Origin: Lactiplantibacillus pingfangensis | GTDB lineage: Bacteria > Bacillota > Bacilli > Lactobacillales > Lactobacillaceae | Direction of reading: 5' to 3' | Assembly: GCF_005404945.1 (NCBI RefSeq) | Contig: NZ_BJDG01000009.1 | Coordinates: 1-64,000, forward strand | DNA: 64,000 bases | Part shown: piece by piece, positions 34,336-43,520 of the stretch | How the letters are laid out: every line of letters begins with the position of its first letter | How positions within the stretch are numbered: position 1 is the first letter of the stretch | Notes under the pieces: model-generated | Seen by the model: the letters and a program-made list of their open reading frames with translations, nothing else | Databases searched by the model: none | What the model was told of the DNA's origin: nothing | Program-made: the position numbers and the translations under genes

Positions 34336-35697
34336 ATGCAGAGAAAATTAAGTACGGGCCAAATGCAGATGATTGCATTAGGTGGCACGATCGGTGTTGG
34401 TCTCTTCATGGGATCTAGCTCGACCATCAAGTGGACCGGACCGTCAGTTTTAATTGCGTACGTTGTTTCAGGGGCATTTTTGTACCTGATTATGCGGGCG
34501 TTAGGCGAAATGCTGTACGTGGACCCCAATACCGGTTCGTTCGCCAAGTTTGCGTCCGAATACATACATCCTGTTTTTGGCTATTTAACGGCCTGGAGCA
34601 ATATTTTCCAATTTGTCGTCGTTGGGATGAGTGAAATGATTGCACTGGGCGGTTATTGTCGCTACTGGTGGCCGAATTTACCGGACTGGATTCCGGGGCT
34701 GATTGCGATTGTCTTCTTAGCGGTGGCAAACCTGATCTCCGTAAAAATGTTTGGGACGCTGGAGACCTGGTTTTCACTGATCAAGGTCGTGACGATTGTG
34801 TTGATGATTATTGCCGGATTAGGCTTGATTCTCTTTGGCTTCGGGAATCATGGTCAACCGATTGGAATCAGTAACTTGTGGTCACACGGCGGGTTCTTCA
34901 CTGGTGGCATCAAGGGGTTTGTCTTCGCGCTATCAATCGTTTTAGCTTCTTATCAGGGGATCGAACTGATTGGGGTGACGGCTGGTGAGGCTGAAAATCC
35001 ACAGAGTACCTTAGTTAAAGCGATTCGATCAACGGTCGCGCGAATTCTGATTTTTTATGTCGGTGCGATCTTCGTGATCGTCAGCATCTACCCTTGGGAT
35101 CAGTTGAGTCAAATCGGCTCACCATTCGTGCAGACTTTCGCTAAAATTGGGATAACGGCGGCAGCGTCGATTATTAATTTTGTGGTCATTACGGCGTCAT
35201 TATCTGGGACTAATTCCGGGATTTATAGTGCTAGTCGGATGACGTACACTTTAGCCGAAAATGAGCAATTGCCACATCGGATGACGTTGTTGAATCGGCA
35301 TGGCGTGCCATTTTATGCGGTAATTTCGATTTCAGCTGGGATTTTGATCGGCGTGGTTTTAAACGTGATTTTGCCGCTATTCTTTAAAGATGCGAGTGAA
35401 ATTTTTGTGATGGTCTATAGTTCTAGTGTGTTACCTGGGATGGTGCCATGGGTCGTGATTTTGATTAGTCAAATCGAATTTCGTAAACAAAATGCGGATA
35501 AGATGGTCGATCACCCCTTTAAAATGCCATTATCACCATATTCAAATTACTTAACATTGGCCTTTTTGGCGTTAACGTTAGTCTTCATGTTTATCAATCC
35601 GGAAACGCGCTATTCAATTCTTGTTGGGGTCGTTTTCCTTGTGATTATGACAATCATTTATTTCCACAAATATGGGCGGCCTAAAGCTGAACATTAA
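34336..35697 (+). CDS. Amino acid permease (AAT family)
   Basis: 453-aa transporter of the amino acid-polyamine-organocation superfamily, with about 12 transmembrane helices. Signature TM1 region: MQMIALGGTIGVGLFMGSSS; TM3 region PNTGSFAKFASEYIHPVFGY; TM6 region FALSIVLASYQGIELIGVTAGEAENP; C-terminal helices FVFLVIMTIIYF-like. It would import a proton-coupled neutral or aromatic amino acid; specificity is not readable. Start at 34336 with AAAGAGAGAAAG upstream; a longer in-frame reading from 34288 lacks a site. Terminated by a strong hairpin. The 230 bp upstream holds no other supported gene. Confidence 0.9.
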   Translation: MQRKLSTGQMQMIALGGTIGVGLFMGSSSTIKWTGPSVLIAYVVSGAFLYLIMRALGEMLYVDPNTGSFAKFASEYIHPVFGYLTAWSNIFQFVVVGMSEMIALGGYCRYWWPNLPDWIPGLIAIVFLAVANLISVKMFGTLETWFSLIKVVTIVLMIIAGLGLILFGFGNHGQPIGISNLWSHGGFFTGGIKGFVFALSIVLASYQGIELIGVTAGEAENPQSTLVKAIRSTVARILIFYVGAIFVIVSIYPWDQLSQIGSPFVQTFAKIGITAAASIINFVVITASLSGTNSGIYSASRMTYTLAENEQLPHRMTLLNRHGVPFYAVISISAGILIGVVLNVILPLFFKDASEIFVMVYSSSVLPGMVPWVVILISQIEFRKQNADKMVDHPFKMPLSPYSNYLTLAFLALTLVFMFINPETRYSILVGVVFLVIMTIIYFHKYGRPKAEH

Positions 35698-35700
35698 TGT

Positions 35701-35733
35701 AAGCACTCATCAGTAAAATGATGAGTGTTTTTT
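35701..35733 (+). terminator. Terminator of the permease gene
   Basis: CACTCATCA / TGATGAGTG around GTAAAA, followed by TTTTTT. Confidence 0.9.
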
Positions 35734-35790
35734 CTTTCGCTAAAATGGGTGTTAGAATGAGTTATTACGTTTAAATCGGAGGCAACGTCG

Positions 35791-36456
35791 ATGGTCAAAC
35801 AAGGACATTATGCTAAATCAAGTCGTCGGCAACGGGTTCGGCGACTCAAACAACGTCATCAAGTTCAGGCTGATCGGGTTATTGCACCCAATGCCGTGAC
35901 GGAGTTTCTGTTGGTCCGCTATCATCTAACTCGTGGCAAGCAGCAACGGCCAGTCGTTCGCAAAACGATGCAGCACTTTTTGACCCAGTGGCTCTCGCTA
36001 GCGGTCGGGTCTGAAACTACTACTTTGTCGTTAACGACAACGACGGTCAAAACCTTGCAACAATTTAATCTGCAGTTGCCATGGCAAGGCTACGCGATTA
36101 TTGATCAGAATTGGGTTGATTTTCAGGCCTTTTTAATTAAGGAAGTCCCAGCGGTGCCGTTACAGGATCGGTTGCGTTTAAGCGAGCCATTTACGCTGGC
36201 AAGTTGGCAAGCCATGTTGAGTCAGCAACTCGCCATCAATGCTTTATTAGGATTATCTGGAAGTGAACAACAGCTAGCGCAACTAAAAAAGGCACAGATT
36301 GAAGCCTTACAGGCGAGTATTCAAGGGTCAAACGGGATTGATTGGGTCAAAGTAGCCAGCTTACTGGGGCCACTTAAAAGTCCCAGTATCGTGACTAGTG
36401 AAGTTCAAACTTGGTTGACGCAACTAAAAAAGTTAACGACAGCTGATTTTGACTAA
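35791..36456 (+). CDS. Unknown basic protein
   Basis: 221 aa, RBS CGGAGG. The first 30 residues are very basic (KSSRRQRVRRLKQRHQ), suggesting RNA or DNA contact; then a mainly helical region with many Gln, Leu and Thr. No family recognised. It ends 29 bp before an alpha/beta hydrolase in the same direction, perhaps one operon. Confidence 0.6.
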   Translation: MVKQGHYAKSSRRQRVRRLKQRHQVQADRVIAPNAVTEFLLVRYHLTRGKQQRPVVRKTMQHFLTQWLSLAVGSETTTLSLTTTTVKTLQQFNLQLPWQGYAIIDQNWVDFQAFLIKEVPAVPLQDRLRLSEPFTLASWQAMLSQQLAINALLGLSGSEQQLAQLKKAQIEALQASIQGSNGIDWVKVASLLGPLKSPSIVTSEVQTWLTQLKKLTTADFD

Positions 36457-36485
36457 TTGGTCAACCAAAAAAGGGGGGCGATGAC

Positions 36486-37277
36486 ATGCGGTTCATGACT
36501 TCGGATCGCGTCACATTAGTTTATTCTGACCATGGTAGTGGTCAAGCCATCATTTTATTAGCTGGATTTGGCGTGCCAAAGGAAATTTGGCAGGCCCAGG
36601 TTCCAGCACTCGTTGGGGCTGGTTATCGGGTCATCAGCCTCGATGGCCGCAGTCATGGTCAATCGGAACGTACCCTAAAAGGCCAGTCTTTGTGGCGACG
36701 GGCAACGGATGTGCATGAATTGGTGACGCATCTTGGAATTAAAAAGCCAATTTTAGTTGGCCATTCTTTAGGCGCCGGTACTTGTTTTGCCTATATTGCG
36801 CAATTTGGTGAGCAAAGCATCACGGCGATGGTTGATGTTGATCAGCCACCGCAAGTGTTGAATACGAGGCATTGGCACTATGGCATGAAGCCAATTCGGT
36901 GGGCAAAGTGGCGTGATTATTTAGCTCGGCCGTGGGGGGCTGCTCGTTTCAAAGCCGTTGATCAGACGACTTCAGCATTAGTCACTGCGACAGAGTCGGA
37001 ACGGCCCTTTCAACAATGGGCGATGGCGCCGTTGTTATTGGATCATTTGCGTCATAATTGGCGACCAGTCTTGGCCGGGTTGCACTGCCCATGCTTAATC
37101 ATTGCTGGTGCAGCGTCCCCCTTATTCAAACCCCAGTTTGCGGAAGTAACCGCGCAGATGACTGCTCAGGGAACGGCGGTGGTGATCCCGGCAGCAGGAC
37201 ATTTGGTGATGGCCGAGCAATCGGCCGCTTTTAATCATGTCTTATTGTCGTTTCTAGCGCACATTAGACAAGTTTGA
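36486..37277 (+). CDS. Alpha/beta hydrolase
   Basis: 263-aa hydrolase. AIILLAGFGVPKEIWQ is the oxyanion region, GHSLGAG the nucleophile elbow (about residue 97), CLIIAGAASPLFKP carries the late acidic position, and AAGHLVMAEQ the catalytic His. Soluble, cytoplasmic; esterase or related activity expected, substrate unknown. RBS GGGGGG 7 bp before the ATG. Follows the unknown basic protein closely. Confidence 0.85.
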   Translation: MRFMTSDRVTLVYSDHGSGQAIILLAGFGVPKEIWQAQVPALVGAGYRVISLDGRSHGQSERTLKGQSLWRRATDVHELVTHLGIKKPILVGHSLGAGTCFAYIAQFGEQSITAMVDVDQPPQVLNTRHWHYGMKPIRWAKWRDYLARPWGAARFKAVDQTTSALVTATESERPFQQWAMAPLLLDHLRHNWRPVLAGLHCPCLIIAGAASPLFKPQFAEVTAQMTAQGTAVVIPAAGHLVMAEQSAAFNHVLLSFLAHIRQV

Positions 37278-37379
37278 GACTTGTTTTTAGTTGTATTTGT
37301 TAACTAAATATGACATAATTTATTCGAATATATTATAACGATTAGTTAGGGATAAGTGCGATAGAAATGGGGGCAGCTT

Positions 37380-38174
37380 ATGTCAATTCATAGTAATAAT
37401 TTTTACTCAAATACGTTACGACGATCAGTAACGGTACAAGTGATCTTGCCAGAACCAGTGAACCCTGCTGGTGAAGTTGAGGCACAATATCGTAGTGGCC
37501 GGCAATTATTACCAGTCATTTGGTTATTGCATGGCTTGGGGGGCGATGCGACGACTTGGATCCGGCAAACGGCCATTGAAACTTTAGCGACGCAATATCG
37601 TGTGGCCGTGGTGATGCCACAAACGGAACGCGGCTTTTATAACGATGTGCCTGAAGGACCAAAGTACTGGACCTTCATGACCGAAGAACTGCCAGAACGG
37701 ATGCGCTTTATTTTCCCACTAAGTTCCGACCGCTCACAAAATTTTGTTGTCGGTAATTCAATGGGAGGCTATGGGGCATTACGCTGGGCGCTGTCAATGC
37801 CAGAGCAATTTGCTGCTGTCGCTGCTTTGTCTCCCGTGACAGATTTAAGCCGTTTTCGGATTGATCAGGCCGCGATCATGCCAGACTTTGATGGCGTTTT
37901 TGACAAGCAACATTTGCTGGATTCACCAGTAAGCTTGGACTATTTGTTAGATCGACTATCGACCGAGCACACGGACTTACGCGTCTTAATGACAACCGGA
38001 AGTGAGGATATGTTACGGGAGATGGATTGGACCTTTAAGCCACGATTAGCGGCGAAGTTTGGTGAGCAATTCATGTGGCACGAATTACCGGGAAGGCATG
38101 ATTGGCCACTATGGAATCAGCAATTACCGATGGTGATGCATTGGTTGATGCGGGGCACATTTAAAGCAATTTGA
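37380..38174 (+). CDS. estA: Esterase of the tributyrin/feruloyl esterase type
   Basis: 264-aa putative esterase (esterase D-like family). VIWLLHGLGGDATTW, then FYNDVPEGPKYWTFMTEELPE, nucleophile in GNSMGGYGALRWAL (about residue 125), and the His in ELPGRHDWPLW. In LAB, close relatives hydrolyse short-chain fatty acid esters such as tributyrin and sometimes hydroxycinnamate esters. No signal peptide. RBS GGGGG. The symbol follows that family and is tentative. Confidence 0.82.
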   Translation: MSIHSNNFYSNTLRRSVTVQVILPEPVNPAGEVEAQYRSGRQLLPVIWLLHGLGGDATTWIRQTAIETLATQYRVAVVMPQTERGFYNDVPEGPKYWTFMTEELPERMRFIFPLSSDRSQNFVVGNSMGGYGALRWALSMPEQFAAVAALSPVTDLSRFRIDQAAIMPDFDGVFDKQHLLDSPVSLDYLLDRLSTEHTDLRVLMTTGSEDMLREMDWTFKPRLAAKFGEQFMWHELPGRHDWPLWNQQLPMVMHWLMRGTFKAI

Positions 38175-38273
38175 ATTTATAGCTAGCGCGCACGATTTTG
38201 ATAGTTCGTAGTCATATCAATAAGGTTATCTTGAATAGTAGTCATCTCAAAAAAGGTTAAGCTTGAACAAGCA

Positions 38274-38319
38274 AAAAAATACACGTCGAAACCCAAAACA
38301 AGGTTCCGACGTGTATTTT
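38274..38319. terminator. Bidirectional terminator
   Basis: AAAATACACGTCG / CGACGTGTATTTT with AACC / GGTT inside, between the convergent esterase and P-type ATPase genes. Confidence 0.85.
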
Positions 38320-38331
38320 ATAAGCGATTTT

Positions 38332-41070
38332 TTAATTCAATGCTTCATCCCGGTCAATAAATTTAAACCGGATAAACTTGCCAATTTCGGTCACAATCAG
38401 CACGATAATCCCGGCGATAATTGGAATTCCCCAACCATACCAGAAGTTGACGTTGGTTGTGTGGAAGATTGACTGCATGAATGGAAGATAGATGATTCCC
38501 AACTGCAAGACAATCAGAATGCCGATAATATAAAACGCCATCTTATTTTGGAAGAAGTACTTGGAAATCACTGGATGGTCATTTCGCAAGTTGAATAGGT
38601 AGAAAATCTTCCCGAAAATAATGATGTTTAGTGACATTGTACTCCCGACAACGTTTGGCAACCCAAGTGCCGTCAAATAGTTGTAGGCGAAAATCCCTAA
38701 ACCAGAAATCAGCAACGAGACATAAACGATTTCAAATGAATCCAGCTTCGACAATAGTCCGGCCTTAACATTTCGAGGACCACGGGACATAATTCCAGCC
38801 TCAGGTGGTTCGAAAATGAACGCGAACTGGATCGTCAAGGCGGAAACCATATTAATCCAGAGCAACTGAGTTGGGTAGAGTGGCAGGTCGTGTCCCATCA
38901 AAATACTGATGATGACGACCAAGCCTTCTGCAAAACTAGTTGGTAGCAAGAAACGAATGGTTTTTCGAATATTATCAAAGACGTGGCGACCTTCACGGAC
39001 AGCGGCGACGATATCGGCGAAGTCATCGTCAGCGAGAACCATATCAGCCGACTCCTTGGCCACTTCAGTCCCTTTAATCCCCATGGCAACACCGATGTCA
39101 GCTTGCTTTAAAGCAGGCGCATCGTTGACGCCATCACCAGTCATCGAAACCACGTGATCATTCGCTTGTTGAGCACGCACGATCCGTAACTTGTTTTCAG
39201 GTGTGGCACGGGCAAAGACGTTATAATCATCAATCTGAGCCTTCAACTGCTCATCGTCTAAAGCATCAATTTCAGGACCAGAAATGGCCTTAACGTGTGA
39301 CGCCAAGTTTAATTTGTTCGCGATCGCCATCGCAGTATCTGGATGGTCACCGGTAATCATTTTGACCTCAACACCGGCTTTTCGAAGCTCGGCAATTGCG
39401 GTCGCAGCTTCTTCACGTGGTGGATCAATAATGCCGACCATTCCGGCAAGTTCTAAGCCACTAATGTTTTTAGCGTCAATTGACTCGACCTGATCATCAA
39501 CGACTTGATAGGCGAGGGCTACCACTCGCAAGCCGTCCGAGGTTAAATCAGACATGGCATGTTCCCAGTAGTCTGACTGATTTGCCTGATTCGTCAAACG
39601 GAGCACGGTCGCCGGCGAACCTTTGACCATTAACAAACGTTGGCCATCTAAGTCTGCTAGGCGTGCTGAGAAACGAAAGGCTGAGTCAAACGGCAACGAA
39701 TCAATTTCTGCCACCTCTGGATCGTGACCAGCCATTTTACGATAAAGGGTAGTTAAGGCCCCGTCGGTCGGTTCACCAGTTAATTCCCAGCGGTTATTTT
39801 CAAAATGAAGCTGTGCATCGGTTGTCTGACCGGCGATGTTCACGAGCCATTCCATACTTTTATCTTGGTGCCAGTCCATCGTCTTGCCGTTGAGTTTCAA
39901 GGCGCCATCAAAGTTAACACCACCATTATCATCGTAGCCCACACCAGTGACATCAAAGAAATGATGCGGGGTGACAACTTTAGTGACAGTCATTTCATTT
40001 TTCGTTAGCGTCCCGGTTTTATCGGTATTGACGATGTCCACCGCACCGAGGGTTTCCACGGCGGGTAAGGACTTCACAATGACGTTCTTCTTAGTCATTT
40101 GACGCGTTCCCATCGCTAAAACAACGGAGGTACTAGCTGGCAATCCTTCCGGCATTGAGCCGACGACCATCGTGATGACGGCAATCAACAGCGTTGGCAA
40201 ACTGTAGGTGTCCATGACTAATCCGAGCAAGAATAACAGAATGGCGGCGACGACAATCGCAACTGATAAGCCAAATCCCAACGAATTTAAATTGCGCATT
40301 AATGGGGTTGCCTTATTCTTGACCTCGCCGACTGATTGCTGGATATGACCAATTTCTGTATCCTCGGCGGTCGCGATAACGATCCCGTAGCCTGAACCAC
40401 TAGTTACAGCCGTAGAGGCGTAGACCATGTTCAGACGATCAGCTAGTGCTAACTTAGTTTCGGGCATGGGCTCCTCAATCTTTTCAACGGCATTCGTTTC
40501 ACCGGTTAAGACAGATTCTTGCACGCTTAAATTATCCGCAGCAATTAACCGCATGTCTGCGGGTACTGCATCCCCAGCTTCCAAGTTGACTAAATCACCC
40601 ACGACCAAATCGCGAGCGTCAACTTCGAGCTTTTTACCATCTCGAATAACGAAATTTTTTGAAATCAGCATTTCGCGAATCCGTTCCAAGGCGTTACCAG
40701 CTTGGCGTTCTTGCACATAGCCAATAATGGCGTTGGCAATAATCACTAAACCAATAACGATGGAATCGGAATACCGGTGCATGAAAAAGGTCATGACGGC
40801 GGCCGCGGCTAAAATATAAATAATGCTGTTATTGAACTGCTTGATGAACTGAATGAATCGCGAAACATGTTTCGTTTCGAGCTCATTCCGACCGTCTTGT
40901 TGTAAACGGTGCTCAGCTTCTGCCGTGGTTAACCCGTTTTTCGGGTCAGTTTGGTAAGTCTTGGCTAAAGTTGGTTCATCAAGCTGCCACAAATTAGGGT
41001 CATCCGGTGGCATTGCGTCTTGGTCGGCTGTCTCAGTCTGGACTGCCTGCTGGGTATTATCATCTTTCAT
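38332..41070 (-). CDS. P-type cation-transporting ATPase
   Basis: 912-aa P2-type ATPase. An N-terminal cation-ATPase domain (LWQLDEPTLAKTYQTDPKNG region) leads into the actuator motif LTGETNAVEK; the M4 site is PEGLPASTSVVLAMG, the phosphorylation motif DKTGTLT (about residue 350), the nucleotide site KGSPATVL, and the hinge TGDGVNDAPALKQADIGVAMG. About 10 membrane helices, with a C-terminal cation_ATPase_C bundle. The pattern fits Ca2+ or Na+/K+-like transporters; the ion is not certain. Start at 41070 with AGGAG about 11 bp upstream; a GTG at 41082 is the alternative. Confidence 0.92.
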   Translation of the reverse strand: MKDDNTQQAVQTETADQDAMPPDDPNLWQLDEPTLAKTYQTDPKNGLTTAEAEHRLQQDGRNELETKHVSRFIQFIKQFNNSIIYILAAAAVMTFFMHRYSDSIVIGLVIIANAIIGYVQERQAGNALERIREMLISKNFVIRDGKKLEVDARDLVVGDLVNLEAGDAVPADMRLIAADNLSVQESVLTGETNAVEKIEEPMPETKLALADRLNMVYASTAVTSGSGYGIVIATAEDTEIGHIQQSVGEVKNKATPLMRNLNSLGFGLSVAIVVAAILLFLLGLVMDTYSLPTLLIAVITMVVGSMPEGLPASTSVVLAMGTRQMTKKNVIVKSLPAVETLGAVDIVNTDKTGTLTKNEMTVTKVVTPHHFFDVTGVGYDDNGGVNFDGALKLNGKTMDWHQDKSMEWLVNIAGQTTDAQLHFENNRWELTGEPTDGALTTLYRKMAGHDPEVAEIDSLPFDSAFRFSARLADLDGQRLLMVKGSPATVLRLTNQANQSDYWEHAMSDLTSDGLRVVALAYQVVDDQVESIDAKNISGLELAGMVGIIDPPREEAATAIAELRKAGVEVKMITGDHPDTAMAIANKLNLASHVKAISGPEIDALDDEQLKAQIDDYNVFARATPENKLRIVRAQQANDHVVSMTGDGVNDAPALKQADIGVAMGIKGTEVAKESADMVLADDDFADIVAAVREGRHVFDNIRKTIRFLLPTSFAEGLVVIISILMGHDLPLYPTQLLWINMVSALTIQFAFIFEPPEAGIMSRGPRNVKAGLLSKLDSFEIVYVSLLISGLGIFAYNYLTALGLPNVVGSTMSLNIIIFGKIFYLFNLRNDHPVISKYFFQNKMAFYIIGILIVLQLGIIYLPFMQSIFHTTNVNFWYGWGIPIIAGIIVLIVTEIGKFIRFKFIDRDEALN

Positions 41071-41364
41071 TAAAAAAATCACTCCTGTTTACTAGTTTTG
41101 TTTAACGGTTTGGTTCGGTGAAGTCTCGACGTTTATTACGAATCAAGGAGGCCAATTTCGCCACATCCCTTCCAGTTTGTTAGTCTTGTTAATTATTATT
41201 ATAAACGAATATTATTAGTATATGTTATAAAATTGTTTGACATTTTTATTACTGATTATTACTTTAGTTGCAATATCATATCAGATTTTTCGGAAAAAGT
41301 CGCTGTTAACGTTTGCGTGTGCGCTAATAAATGCGTAGAATGCTAGTGAATAGGAGGGCCAGTT
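41071..41364. other. AT-rich intergenic region
   Basis: Divergent promoter region of the ATPase and GNAT genes. AT-rich runs at 41190-41280 (TTATTATTATAAACG, TTGACATTTTTATTACTG) may hold promoters. No gene seen. Confidence 0.5.
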
Positions 41365-41850
41365 TTGACTCAAATTAAAATACGGTATTCGATTGAAGCC
41401 GATTTGCCAGGCTTATTTGCCATTGATCAGCAGATTTGGAATACTAAAAATAGTCCGGGTCCGATTTTAGCCCGAACATTAACTGACTATGCAAATAATT
41501 ATCCAGCCGGTAGTCAATTAGTTGTGGTTGTGGGAAATCAGGTCTTAGGAATGATCTCTTGGAATCCGCTACCCCCATTTTCATCAGCACGTTTTACTTG
41601 GGATATTGGGATTGGCGTGTCACCAATGGCACAACATCAAGGTGTTGGTCGACAACTGATGACCAGGCTAAAGACTGAAGCTAAGGCCCGTGGCATCCAC
41701 CGGATTGAATTACGCGTCTTATCGACCAATTTAGTTGCGCGTCAATTTTATGCACAACAAGGTTTTCAAGTAGAAGGCGTTGGTCGAGATGCGTTCTACT
41801 TGGATGGGCAGTTTGTCGATGATTACAGTTTAGCCGTTTTACTCGATTGA
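41365..41850 (+). CDS. GNAT-family N-acetyltransferase
   Basis: 161-aa acetyltransferase. The acetyl-CoA motif is QHQGVGRQLMTRLKTEAKARG (see QGVGRQLM, about residue 95), with the final strands IELRVLSTNLVARQFYAQQGFQVEG, as in RimI/phosphinothricin-type enzymes. Substrate unknown. The start is TTG at 41365, preceded by TAGGAGGG. Confidence 0.88.
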   Translation: MTQIKIRYSIEADLPGLFAIDQQIWNTKNSPGPILARTLTDYANNYPAGSQLVVVVGNQVLGMISWNPLPPFSSARFTWDIGIGVSPMAQHQGVGRQLMTRLKTEAKARGIHRIELRVLSTNLVARQFYAQQGFQVEGVGRDAFYLDGQFVDDYSLAVLLD

Positions 41851-41897
41851 AAAAGTGACGTTGCTTGGCTTTAAATTGGCCGAGTAACGTCACTTTT
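41851..41897. terminator. Terminator abutting a parS site
   Basis: AAAAGTGACGTT / AACGTCACTTTT. The last T of the stem is the first base of the parS site at 41897. Confidence 0.8.
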
Positions 41898-41912
41898 GTT
41901 TCACGTGAAACA
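41897..41912. promoter_or_regulatory. parS site, consensus
   Basis: TGTTTCACGTGAAACA; 2 nt separate it from the stop codon of the minus-strand PspC gene. Confidence 0.9.
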
Positions 41913-41914
41913 TT

Positions 41915-42109
41915 TTAGTCTTCAATGGGATCTTTCATAATTAACCAAAGAACGAGATAAGCAATAATCCCTGGAAACATTGGTGTGATGGCCAGCAGTA
42001 CAAAGATTAAACGTGCTAAATTAGCATTCCAATCAAAATGTTCAGCAATGCCACCAATAACCCCCGCGATAACCCGATCGTGACCTGAACGATGAATATT
42101 AATTTTCAT
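41915..42109 (-). CDS. PspC-domain membrane protein
   Basis: 64-aa PspC protein: KINIHRSGHDRVIAGVIGGIAEHFDWNANLARLIF carries the family GG-IAE-F pattern, followed by one long hydrophobic segment (VLLAITPMFPGIIAYLVLWLIM). PspC proteins act in envelope stress responses at the inner face of the membrane. Short single-domain forms are common in lactobacilli. RBS AGGAGG. Confidence 0.92.
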   Translation of the reverse strand: MKINIHRSGHDRVIAGVIGGIAEHFDWNANLARLIFVLLAITPMFPGIIAYLVLWLIMKDPIED

Positions 42110-42181
42110 GATTTTTCCTCCTTAATTAGTCTTTTCTGCATTAAGTGTAGCGTTTTTGAACGTGGTAGTCTACCGAAATGA

Positions 42182-42778
42182 CTAGGCTTTAAAAGGGTGA
42201 TCCGTTAGTACTGTTGTATAGTAGTTGATTTCATTTAATGCGGCACTCAGCCCTTGACGATAGCGTGATGCTAACGGCGCGTTGGCAATCAATTGCCCAT
42301 CCGGTTGCAGTGTGGCTTGAACGTTACCCACGGGTGTCGGCTTCGGTAGAACCACCATGCCAAGTCGTTGGAGAATTGGAACTAAAGCCGCGGCTCCAAA
42401 TTGACCACCACGAAGATTGTCTGAATAAGAAATGAGCTTGGCAGGTTTGTGCTGAGCCTCAAAGGCTAGAAAATCCAAAGCATTTTTCAAAACGGCCGGT
42501 TCGGCGTGATTATATTCTGGTGTAAGAAAGATATAACCATCGGCGGCCGCGATGTCATCGAGCCATTGTTGTTGGTTTGCCGGTAAGTCACGTTGTGAAT
42601 TAGCCATTGGTGGGAGGGGGTCATCGAAAAATGGCAAGTGATAATTGGTTAAGTCTAAAAAGGTAAATTGCGTTGTTGCGTGGGTGGTTTCAGCTGTCAG
42701 CTGTTTCAAGTAGTTAAATAGGCGGCGTCCTAAGGCATTTTTTCGGGTGCTTCCAAGAATGATAGCGATTGTTTTCAT
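42182..42778 (-). CDS. NADPH-dependent FMN reductase family protein
   Basis: 198-aa flavodoxin-fold reductase. IAIILGSTRKNALGRRLFNYL binds the FMN phosphate, and FLTPEYNHAEPAVLKNALDFL (see PEYNHAEPAVLKNALD) is the diagnostic loop. It reduces FMN, quinones or azo compounds with NAD(P)H. Start at 42778 gives the canonical N-terminus; GAGG lies about 13 bp upstream. Divergent from a MarR-type regulator with twin operators in the 115-bp gap, so it is very likely that regulator's target. Confidence 0.9.
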   Translation of the reverse strand: MKTIAIILGSTRKNALGRRLFNYLKQLTAETTHATTQFTFLDLTNYHLPFFDDPLPPMANSQRDLPANQQQWLDDIAAADGYIFLTPEYNHAEPAVLKNALDFLAFEAQHKPAKLISYSDNLRGGQFGAAALVPILQRLGMVVLPKPTPVGNVQATLQPDGQLIANAPLASRYRQGLSAALNEINYYTTVLTDHPFKA

Positions 42779-42807
42779 AAGATTAATTAACCTCGTTTCA
42801 AATATTG

Positions 42808-42819
42808 ATTCGTGTGAAT
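42808..42819. promoter_or_regulatory. Operator 1 of the MarR/FMN reductase pair
   Basis: ATTCGTGTGAAT, imperfect palindrome, near the reductase promoter; sister site at 42865. Confidence 0.6.
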
Positions 42820-42864
42820 ACAAAATGATATTATAGACGTGGATACGATTTAAATCAACTATTA

Positions 42865-42876
42865 ATTCATGTGAAT
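42865..42876. promoter_or_regulatory. Operator 2 of the MarR/FMN reductase pair
   Basis: ATTCATGTGAAT, palindromic except at the central 2 nt, 57 bp from operator 1 and just before the MarR gene. Confidence 0.6.
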
Positions 42877-42893
42877 AAAAAAGGAGATGCCGA

Positions 42894-43367
42894 ATGAGAA
42901 CAACAGAGATCTCACAATTGATGACGGAATTAAACCGATTTATTGCCCAAGATGGGGTTGATGATCGTGAAAAAGAGTGGGCCTTACGTCAGCTTGATGA
43001 TCCCCAATTACAGGCAAAAGTAAAGCAGCTGTCGACCACGGATATTAAAATCATTGCCCAATTGGCCCAGTCAGAAGCGTGTCATGCCAAAAGCTTGCCA
43101 CGATTGACAGGACTGTCACAAGCGACGATTTCGCGTTGCTTGACCAAGCTGGCGAGGTTAGCGTTAGCGACCAAGTTTCGTGATTTGAAAAATAATAAAG
43201 AAATTTTAGTACGGCTAACCGACTCTGGGCAACAGGTGGCAGGGCTGCATCGACAGCTAGATGCAGAAATCGCTAAACGGGCGCAAGTCATTGCTGCCGA
43301 TTATACCCCCGCCGAGTTAGCCCGCTTCGTTAGCCTGATGCATCGGATCAGTGAAATTAAGCTTTAA
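42894..43367 (+). CDS. MarR-family transcriptional regulator
   Basis: 157 aa. A winged-helix domain spans about 40-125, with LSTTDIKIIAQLAQSEACHAKSLPRLTGLSQATISRCLTKLARL and the wing FRDLKNNKEILVRLTDSG. Flanking helices allow dimerisation. RBS AAAGGAG. Divergent from the FMN reductase; two near-identical ATTCryGTGAAT boxes between them probably bind it. The signal may be a quinone or electrophile, as for other MarR-type regulators next to flavin reductases; that is inference. Confidence 0.88.
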   Translation: MRTTEISQLMTELNRFIAQDGVDDREKEWALRQLDDPQLQAKVKQLSTTDIKIIAQLAQSEACHAKSLPRLTGLSQATISRCLTKLARLALATKFRDLKNNKEILVRLTDSGQQVAGLHRQLDAEIAKRAQVIAADYTPAELARFVSLMHRISEIKL

Positions 43368-43369
43368 AT

Positions 43370-43396
43370 TTGGCACTCGATTAATGGGAGTGCTAA
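43370..43396. promoter_or_regulatory. CIRCE element (HrcA operator)
   Basis: TTGGCACTC, 9-bp spacer, GAGTGCTAA. It matches CIRCE (TTAGCACTC-N9-GAGTGCTAA) with one changed base in the left arm. Lies just upstream of the hsp20 promoter. Confidence 0.88.
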
Positions 43397-43400
43397 ATCC

Positions 43401-43428
43401 TTGCAAGTTGCGTCACAGCTGCTAGAAT
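43401..43428 (+). promoter_or_regulatory. hsp20 promoter
   Basis: TTGCAA (43401-43406), 16 bp, TAGAAT (43423-43428), between the CIRCE and CtsR sites. Confidence 0.6.
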
Positions 43429-43438
43429 AGAACTTGAA

Positions 43439-43455
43439 GGTCAGGAAAGGTCAAA
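43439..43455. promoter_or_regulatory. CtsR operator
   Basis: GGTCAGGAAAGGTCAAA: tandem heptads on the pattern GGTCAAA-N3-GGTCAAA, with two changes in the first. Sits just after the -10 box, where CtsR would block transcription. Confidence 0.75.
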
Positions 43456-43520
43456 GAGATTTTGACACGGCCGGCCCGGTAATTTTAGCCAATTATTAAT
43501 TTTGAAAGGGGATTGTGATT

